Assembly: GCA_021160405.1 (NCBI GenBank)
Contig: JAGHCO010000007.1
Span: forward strand, 1 to 9,809
From: Candidatus Aerophobota bacterium
GTDB taxonomy: Bacteria > Aerophobota > Aerophobia > Aerophobales > JAGHCO01
Length of the DNA: 9,809 nt
Reading direction: 5' to 3'
Positions 6,116-9,809 of the stretch are shown here, in pieces. Below the pieces are notes generated by a model. That model was not told the DNA's origin, did no database searches, and saw nothing but the letters and a program-made list of their open reading frames with translations. Made by a program: the position numbers and the translations under genes. Positions within the stretch are counted from its first letter, which is position 1; every line of letters starts with the position of its first letter.

Positions 6116-7126
6116 CTATACGTGAACAAAAAGAGGAGCATTTGTTGGAGCATCTAACAATCTTTTTAACTCCTCATCCAACTTAGTTAAGGTGATAGAG
6201 AATCCACCCATCTCTAAAGATGTAAAGAACTCTCCTATGTAAGGTTTGTAGATTTTAATCTTTTTTTGTGTTAGTATCTTTGCTACTTTTCTATAAATTA
6301 TGTAAAGCTCAAGCAAAGGGGTAGAACCTAAGCCATCAATTAATACACTTACCTCATTATTTTCCTTAAAAGGCAAATCTTGAAGAACTTTCTCCATAAG
6401 AATCTCAGTAATCTCATCGGCTGATTTCATCTTAGTTCTTTCTACACCTGGCTCACCATGATGTCCAACCCCTATCTCCATCTCATTTTCACCAAGAGTA
6501 AAGGTAGGCTCCCCTCCATAAGGAAGCGAGGGCACAGCGCAAGGTGAATGAGCTACTCCCATACTTCTTGTGTTAGAGTTAACTTTCTCGGCAACCTTCT
6601 TAACTTCCTCTAAATTAGCTCCCTCTTGAGCTTTAGCTCCTATAGCTTTCCATACAATTACCTCACCAGCTACACCTCTACGGTTTTCCATCTGCTCCTT
6701 TGAACCTGATCCCACATCATCGTTAATAATAACCTGTTCTACAGATATTCCTTCTTCTTTAGCCATATCAGATGCCATATCAAAGTTCATAACATCTCCA
6801 GAGTAATTCCCTAAAACACACAGTACACCCCTACCACTATTTACAGCTTTAATGGCATCGTAAATCTGTTGAGCAGAAGGGGAGGAAAATATTTCACCTA
6901 CGGCTGCTGCATCTATAAGACCTTCTCCTACATATCCAATATAGGCAGGTTTGTGTCCAGACCCTCCTCCTGTAACTAATCCTACTTTGCCCTTAATAGG
7001 AGCATCCTTTCTTACTATTACCCGTGATGTAGAAAGCTTTTTTACCTTATCAGAATGTGCAAAAAGAAAGCCTTCCAACATTTCATCCACTACTTTTTTA
7101 GGATCATTGATGAATTTTTTCAACAT
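6116..7126 (-). CDS. dhaK: Dihydroxyacetone kinase, DhaK subunit
   Basis: DhaK binds dihydroxyacetone covalently and presents it for phosphorylation by a DhaL subunit or domain. The 336 residues match the length of a stand-alone DhaK. Substrate-site elements are intact: TGGGSGHKPAY (52-62) with H58, GNYSGD (106-111) with the acid/base D111, and GHHGEPG (221-227), whose second histidine, H223, is the one that forms the hemiaminal with the substrate. The DhaL (ADP/ATP) domain found fused in single-chain kinases is missing. No dhaL or dhaM lies next to it: downstream is pyrR, upstream a tRNA relic and a transposon. AAGGAG lies 8 bases before the ATG. It may work with a distant DhaL, or be a regulatory paralogue such as DhaQ, though retention of H223 and D111 favours a catalytic subunit. 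Confidence 0.93.
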   Translation of the reverse strand: MLKKFINDPKKVVDEMLEGFLFAHSDKVKKLSTSRVIVRKDAPIKGKVGLVTGGGSGHKPAYIGYVGEGLIDAAAVGEIFSSPSAQQIYDAIKAVNSGRGVLCVLGNYSGDVMNFDMASDMAKEEGISVEQVIINDDVGSGSKEQMENRRGVAGEVIVWKAIGAKAQEGANLEEVKKVAEKVNSNTRSMGVAHSPCAVPSLPYGGEPTFTLGENEMEIGVGHHGEPGVERTKMKSADEITEILMEKVLQDLPFKENNEVSVLIDGLGSTPLLELYIIYRKVAKILTQKKIKIYKPYIGEFFTSLEMGGFSITLTKLDEELKRLLDAPTNAPLFVHV

Positions 7127-7161
7127 CTATTTTTCTCCTTATTATTCCAAGGTATACTTAC

Positions 7162-7190
7162 ATTTTACATTTAGTATTTCATTAAGTCAA
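7162..7190 (-). promoter_or_regulatory. Promoter of dhaK
   Basis: On the minus strand TTGACT (7190-7185), a 17-base spacer and TAAAAT (7167-7162) form a good sigma70-type promoter. Transcription would begin near 7155, about 29 bases ahead of the dhaK start, so dhaK appears to be the first gene of its unit. Confidence 0.65.
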
Positions 7191-7210
7191 GAAGCGCTAC
7201 TGTCCTGTCC

Positions 7211-7302
7211 GATGAACCCACGATAAAATAGGAGAGTTAAGCTCTAATAATACCTTTAAGAATAAGGATCTGAACTGCTTTCGTCCACTCAGCCATCTCT
7301 CC
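7211..7302 (-). pseudogene. tRNA-Ser-like relic
   Basis: Reading down from 7302 on the minus strand, the first 26 bases (7302-7277) are those of a bacterial serine tRNA 5' half: acceptor strand GGAGAGA, TG, and a D arm GCT-GAGTGGACGAA-AGC. After this no anticodon arm can be folded. GTGGGTTC (7221-7214) resembles the 5' side of a T arm, but its partner strand and the acceptor 3' strand do not follow, although a CTCTCC that could pair with the acceptor occurs earlier, near 7231-7236. It looks like a rearranged or degraded tRNA, not a working one. The sequence continues into CGGACAGG, which shares GGACAGG with the nearby REP-like repeats. Confidence 0.5.
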
Positions 7303-7308
7303 CACAGA

Positions 7309-7336
7309 TTGATAAAATTTTCATATGTGCTAAAAT
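7309..7336 (+). promoter_or_regulatory. Possible promoter for the RAYT transposase gene
   Basis: TTGATA (7309-7314), a 16-base spacer and TAAAAT (7331-7336) lie immediately outside the left inverted repeat, so expression of the transposase may rely on sequence flanking the element. AAGGAG at 7365-7370 is the ribosome binding site. Confidence 0.4.
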
Positions 7337-7337
7337 A

Positions 7338-7363
7338 AAAGAAAAGGGGACAGGCTACTTTTT
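7338..7363. repeat. Left REP-like inverted repeat of the RAYT element
   Basis: This 26-bp repeat is exactly complementary to 8054-8079. It can itself fold into an imperfect hairpin (AAAAGGGG against CTACTTTT around ACAGG, one mismatch and one G-T pair), the foot-like palindrome expected of RAYT substrates. Confidence 0.8.
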
Positions 7364-7380
7364 GAAGGAGAAATTGAGAG

Positions 7381-8043
7381 ATGCCAAGGATTGCGAGAGG
7401 CTTAGTTGACGGTTTCATTTACCATATACTTAACCGTGGAAACGGAAGGCAGGAAGTTTTTCACAGGATTCAAGATTACGAAGGTTTTATTGATTTAATG
7501 AAAAAGGTAAAGAGTAAACATTCTATAAAGATTTTTGCATATTGTTTAATGCCGAATCATTTTCACATGGTTGTGCTGCCTACTCAGGCTAAAGAACTGG
7601 GCAAATTAATGCAATGGTTGATGACAAGCTATGTACGTCGTTACCATAGAAATTACGGAACCAGCGGCCATATATGGCAGGGGAGATATAAAAGTTTTAT
7701 TATACAAGAAAGTGCTTATTTATTAACAGTATTGAGGTATGTCGAAGGCAATCCAGTGAGGGCTGGATTGGTTAATTCAGCTAAAGAATGGTTGTGGTCT
7801 TCTCATAGAGAGATAATTGGTGAAGAACCTCGCTCACTGATTGATAAACTTCCCATAGAGTTGCCCCAAGAGTGGAGTAAGTATGTTGATGAACCTTTAA
7901 CAGATAAGGAGTTGGAAAAACTCCATCAGAGTGTTAATCGTCAATCCCCCTATGGAACACCGATGTGGCAGATGCAAGTGGCTAAAGAAGTTGGGTTAGA
8001 ATCTACACTCAGACCATGGGGAAGACCAAGGAAAAATGGATAA
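7381..8043 (+). CDS. REP-associated tyrosine transposase (RAYT, IS200-like Y1/HUH)
   Basis: The 220-residue protein is a Y1 transposase that nicks single-stranded DNA at REP-type hairpins through a phosphotyrosine. Evidence is the N-terminal FIYHILNRGNGRQEVF (12-27), the HUH motif LMPNHFHMVV (56-65, H60 and H62), the GHIWQGRYKSF element (96-106), and LRYVEGNPVRAGLV (118-131) with the likely nucleophile Y120. The C-terminal tail with SPYGTPMW (189-196) and RPWGRPRK (211-218) is the extension seen in many stand-alone RAYTs. All motifs are intact, so the gene may be functional. AAGGAG lies 10 bases before the ATG. The flanking repeats identify its probable substrate. Confidence 0.95.
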   Translation: MPRIARGLVDGFIYHILNRGNGRQEVFHRIQDYEGFIDLMKKVKSKHSIKIFAYCLMPNHFHMVVLPTQAKELGKLMQWLMTSYVRRYHRNYGTSGHIWQGRYKSFIIQESAYLLTVLRYVEGNPVRAGLVNSAKEWLWSSHREIIGEEPRSLIDKLPIELPQEWSKYVDEPLTDKELEKLHQSVNRQSPYGTPMWQMQVAKEVGLESTLRPWGRPRKNG

Positions 8044-8053
8044 AAGGGATGAA

Positions 8054-8079
8054 AAAAAGTAGCCTGTCCCCTTTTCTTT
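8054..8079. repeat. Right REP-like inverted repeat of the RAYT element
   Basis: Exact complement of 7338-7363. Its last base is followed at once by GGAGG (8080-8084), the ribosome binding site of the lytic transglycosylase gene, so the element ends at the edge of that gene's translation signal. Confidence 0.8.
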
Positions 8080-8092
8080 GGAGGTAAAAAAA

Positions 8093-8905
8093 ATGAGAAA
8101 GAAAACAGCTTTTCTTTTATTTATTTTATTTGCTAATCTCCTTTTCTTAGGTAGTGCTTTGTATGCTACAGATCAGAAGTCACAACCAAACAGTGGAAAT
8201 CAGGAACAGATAATCTCTGAACAGGATTATCTCAAACTAATTAAGTTATTCATTGAAAAATATAAAAATATTTATCCACTGGATCCATTTTTGGTGTTGT
8301 CTATTATTAAAGCAGAGTCAAGTTTTAAAAAATATGAGATTTCCTCATCTGGAGCAGCAGGACCTGTTCAATTAATGCCTTTTACAGCAAGAGAGATGGG
8401 GATGAGGGTATTTTCTCCTTACTACTATCAAGTTGCCTTAGATGAAAGAGGAATATCAGCAAATTACTATAAAAAGGCAGATGAGACGATGGGCAAGATA
8501 AGCTTCAAGAACTCCTCAGAAGAAAACGAAAAACTTTCTGTCCAAGTTAGGCTGTATAAAGAGATAGGAAGTTGGCATGAGGCCCAGGCGAAAAGTCTCT
8601 TCCAACGTTACAAGGAGGAATTATTATCTAAGGTTATAAACAAAACTGATGAGGAGCTAATGGATATAGACCAACGTTTCATTGTTCCATTAGCTATTGA
8701 TGTTTGTGTGAAGATACTGGCAAATAATGCCAAAAAGCTAAATGGGGATAAAAGAGAAATTGCCTCATCTTACAATGCAGGCTTAGGTGCTGTAATTAAC
8801 TCAGGAGGAATACCTTTTCTTAAACAAACCGTGGTTTTCCAAAATAGAGTAATAAAGTTTTATCGGGAATACATTGAAGGGGAAGAGTCATTCTCAAATC
8901 CTTAA
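8093..8905 (+). CDS. Exported lytic transglycosylase (SLT domain) with an enlarged mid-domain
   Basis: This 270-residue protein probably cleaves the peptidoglycan glycan strand to give 1,6-anhydro-muramoyl ends outside the cytoplasmic membrane. A Sec signal peptide is clear: MRKK, a hydrophobic core to about residue 23, and a likely cut after SALYA (A25). SLT motifs follow in order: ILVL-type helix with IIKAESSF (71-78, catalytic E75), GAAGPVQLMPFTA (87-99) and IASSYNAGLG (223-232). Between QLMP and YNAG lie about 130 residues, roughly twice the usual gap, filled with charged helical sequence. I chose the ATG at 8093 because GGAGGT lies 7 bases ahead; an upstream in-frame TTG at 8078 is inside the repeat. 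It may depend on transcription from the RAYT gene, as no own promoter is evident. Confidence 0.85.
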   Translation: MRKKTAFLLFILFANLLFLGSALYATDQKSQPNSGNQEQIISEQDYLKLIKLFIEKYKNIYPLDPFLVLSIIKAESSFKKYEISSSGAAGPVQLMPFTAREMGMRVFSPYYYQVALDERGISANYYKKADETMGKISFKNSSEENEKLSVQVRLYKEIGSWHEAQAKSLFQRYKEELLSKVINKTDEELMDIDQRFIVPLAIDVCVKILANNAKKLNGDKREIASSYNAGLGAVINSGGIPFLKQTVVFQNRVIKFYREYIEGEESFSNP

Positions 8906-8967
8906 ACCCCTTGTGAATTAAAAGATATCCAGTTTGCAGAAGATTGTCTTTGAGGTATTAATAAATA

Positions 8968-9477
8968 ATGGAGAAAACAATAAAAATTATAAATGAACTC
9001 CAGAAAAAAGGATTAATTAAAAATTATGCCATCGGGGGTGGAATTGCAACTATATTTTATGTTGAACCTATTCTTACTTATGATTTAGATATTTTATTCA
9101 TTTCAGTGAGAGAAAAAGAAGGACTGATCACACTTTCACCTATATATAATTACTTTAAAAAAAGGGGCTATCATACGAAGAAAGAACATATCATTATAGA
9201 AGGAATTCCTGTCCAGTTTATTCCGGCTTATAATGAACTTGTAAAAGAAGCAGTTGAAAACTCGGTAGAGACAAAATATAAAAAAACAAAAACAAAAATT
9301 TTCAAACCAGAGTACTTAATAGCGATAATGTTACAAACATTTAGACCAAAGGATAGGGAAAGAATAATAAAACTTTTAGATGAAGCAAAAATAGATATGA
9401 AGTATCTTATGAAAATTTTACACAGGTATGGATTAATTGAAAAATTTGAACGTTTTATGAGGTTATACTATGAATAA
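8968..9477 (+). CDS. Nucleotidyltransferase-fold protein (AbiEii/MNT-like), possible toxin
   Basis: The 169-residue protein shows the minimal nucleotidyltransferase pattern: YAIGGGIATIFY (20-31) followed by TYDLDILF (37-44) with the paired aspartates D39 and D41. The region PVQFIP (81-86), where related proteins often have a third acidic residue, has Q83 instead. A later segment, FKPEYLIAIMLQTFRPKDRERIIKLL (112-137), fits the helical part seen in AbiEii/DUF6036-type proteins. Some members are toxins that add nucleotides to tRNA or protect against phage, but function here is inferred from fold only. The reading is visibly richer in A/T than the pyr genes, which suggests transfer. GAGGT lies about 11 bases before the ATG, a rather long spacing. 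The end overlaps the next gene by 8 bases. Confidence 0.75.
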   Translation: MEKTIKIINELQKKGLIKNYAIGGGIATIFYVEPILTYDLDILFISVREKEGLITLSPIYNYFKKRGYHTKKEHIIIEGIPVQFIPAYNELVKEAVENSVETKYKKTKTKIFKPEYLIAIMLQTFRPKDRERIIKLLDEAKIDMKYLMKILHRYGLIEKFERFMRLYYE

Positions 9478-9661
9478 TGAAGAATCCCCAAGACAAAAAA
9501 TTAAAGATTTATTTAAAGTAAAGGAATCATTTCATAGAGAACTTGCAAAAATATCTTTTGAGGAAAAGATAAAAATACTTATTCGTCTGCAGAAAATCAC
9601 GGATGATATTCAAACCTCCTCAAAAAAGAAATGGAGGAAAAGGATATGGAAAATTACTTGA
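9470..9661 (+). CDS. Small basic helical protein paired with the nucleotidyltransferase
   Basis: This 63-residue protein starts at an ATG within the end of the previous gene (8-base overlap), so the two are almost certainly co-translated. I do not recognise a named family. The sequence looks wholly helical: a first charged segment around RQKIKDLFKVKESFHRELAK (9-28), then FEEKIKILIRLQKI (30-43) with heptad-like spacing of I and L, and a strongly basic tail KKKWRKRIWK (52-61). Size and coupling to a nucleotidyltransferase suit an antitoxin or partner subunit, but that is inference from arrangement. No DNA-binding motif can be identified with certainty. Confidence 0.6.
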   Translation: MNNEESPRQKIKDLFKVKESFHRELAKISFEEKIKILIRLQKITDDIQTSSKKKWRKRIWKIT

Positions 9662-9691
9662 GTGTTGTAAAATGTGAACAATCTATTTAAT

Positions 9692-9712
9692 CCCAGGAGG
9701 GACACCCAGGAG
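9692..9712 (+). repeat. Short direct repeat after the nucleotidyltransferase pair
   Basis: CCCAGGAG occurs at 9692-9699 and again at 9705-9712. It lies between the small gene and the REP-like palindrome and may belong to the same intergenic repeat unit. The remaining bases to the window end (9755-9809) show no gene or signal that I can support. Confidence 0.35.
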
Positions 9713-9722
9713 CAAACCCGAG

Positions 9723-9754
9723 ATTGCCACGCTTTCCCTCGGAAAGCTCGCAAT
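9723..9754. repeat. REP-like palindrome
   Basis: ATTGC (9723-9727) pairs with GCAAT (9750-9754) and GCTTTCC (9731-9737) with GGAAAGC (9741-9747), separated by a small internal loop and closed by CTC. It is preceded by CGAGATTGCCA (9719-9729), identical to 185-195 within the palindrome at the other end of the window. The layout GAGATTGCCACG...CTCGCAATGAC is that of a dispersed intergenic palindrome seen in many bacterial genomes. No T run follows directly, so it is a weak terminator candidate for the nucleotidyltransferase pair. Confidence 0.65.
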
Positions 9755-9809
9755 GACAAAAAAGAGAAAAGTTTTAGGAAAGCTAAACTATTACGATATT
9801 ATAAAATTA

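Larger units (their letters stand above)
7338..8079 (+). mobile_element. RAYT element with perfect 26-bp terminal inverted repeats
   Basis: The transposase gene is enclosed by exact inverted repeats at 7338-7363 and 8054-8079, with core GGGGACAGGCTAC near the left end and GTAGCCTGTCCCC near the right. The unit is 742 bp. No target duplication is visible, as expected for Y1/HUH single-strand transposition. The repeat core also occurs in the terminator at 1633-1657. Single-domain RAYTs usually act on REP palindromes in trans, so the flanking pair may be REPs placed as an inverted couple (BIME-like) rather than classical IS ends. Confidence 0.75.

Noticed and set aside
7211..7302. Functional tRNA-Ser gene
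   Set aside because: No anticodon stem can be formed and the T arm lacks its 3' strand, so I call it a relic.
7197..7418. Minus-strand ORF of 73 codons across the gap and the start of the RAYT gene
   Set aside because: It runs through the tRNA-like relic, the left repeat and antisense to the transposase, with no motif or ribosome binding site.
8078..8092. TTG start of the lytic transglycosylase at 8078
   Set aside because: It lies inside the transposon repeat; the ATG at 8093 has a good GGAGGT and gives a proper signal peptide.
9692..9754. CRISPR-like repeats at the right end
   Set aside because: There are just two 8-base direct repeats and one palindrome, with no regular spacing or spacers.

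Overview
The window (about 9.8 kb, A/T-rich, tight gene spacing, promoters of the TTGAC-17-TATAAT type) looks like the chromosome of an uncultured, probably anaerobic, low-GC bacterium. I cannot place it to phylum. The gene order pyrR-pyrB-pyrC is found in several bacterial lineages, and a CarB split into two genes is known from Aquifex and some archaea, so neither settles the taxonomy. Mobile and repeat debris (a REP-associated transposase, palindromic repeats, a decayed transposase tail, a tRNA-like relic) fills the gaps.

Layout. 1-418: an open frame without a start on the minus strand that runs off the window edge, a large three-stem palindrome, and what looks like a frameshifted tail of an IS110-like transposase. 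419-1657: a promoter, a tandem nucleoside-diphosphate-kinase-like gene with a dead first domain and an intact second active site, then a hairpin terminator. 6071-1666 (minus strand): a pyrimidine operon with a strong promoter, a short leader holding an intrinsic terminator that is overlapped by a possible 22-codon leader ORF, then pyrR, pyrB, pyrC and only the C-terminal half of carB. The genes overlap by 3-7 bases, so they are probably translationally coupled. The operon and the NDK-like gene converge on a shared bidirectional terminator. 7190-6116 (minus strand): dhaK with its own promoter but no dhaL or dhaM beside it. 7211-7302: a tRNA-Ser-like relic. 7338-8079: a RAYT (Y1/HUH) transposase gene enclosed by perfect 26-bp inverted repeats whose core also forms the NDK/carB terminator. 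8093-8905: an exported lytic transglycosylase whose ribosome binding site touches the element's right end. 8968-9661: an A/T-rich overlapping pair, a nucleotidyltransferase-fold protein and a small basic helical protein, possibly a toxin-antitoxin-like module. 9723-9754: a REP-like palindrome.

How the parts work together. PyrB, PyrC and the CarB half belong to the first three steps of UMP synthesis, and PyrR is the usual uridine-nucleotide sensor. The leader has almost no room for a classical PyrR antiterminator. It does have the parts of an enterobacterial pyrBI-type attenuator: a U7 tract, then a terminator, with a small ORF running through both. The NDK-like protein could act on nucleoside diphosphates in the same metabolism, but it is a separate transcription unit. 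The most interesting points are the hybrid-looking attenuator, the split carB, the tandem NDK with a pseudo-enzyme domain, and the sharing of one palindrome core between transposon ends and a terminator.
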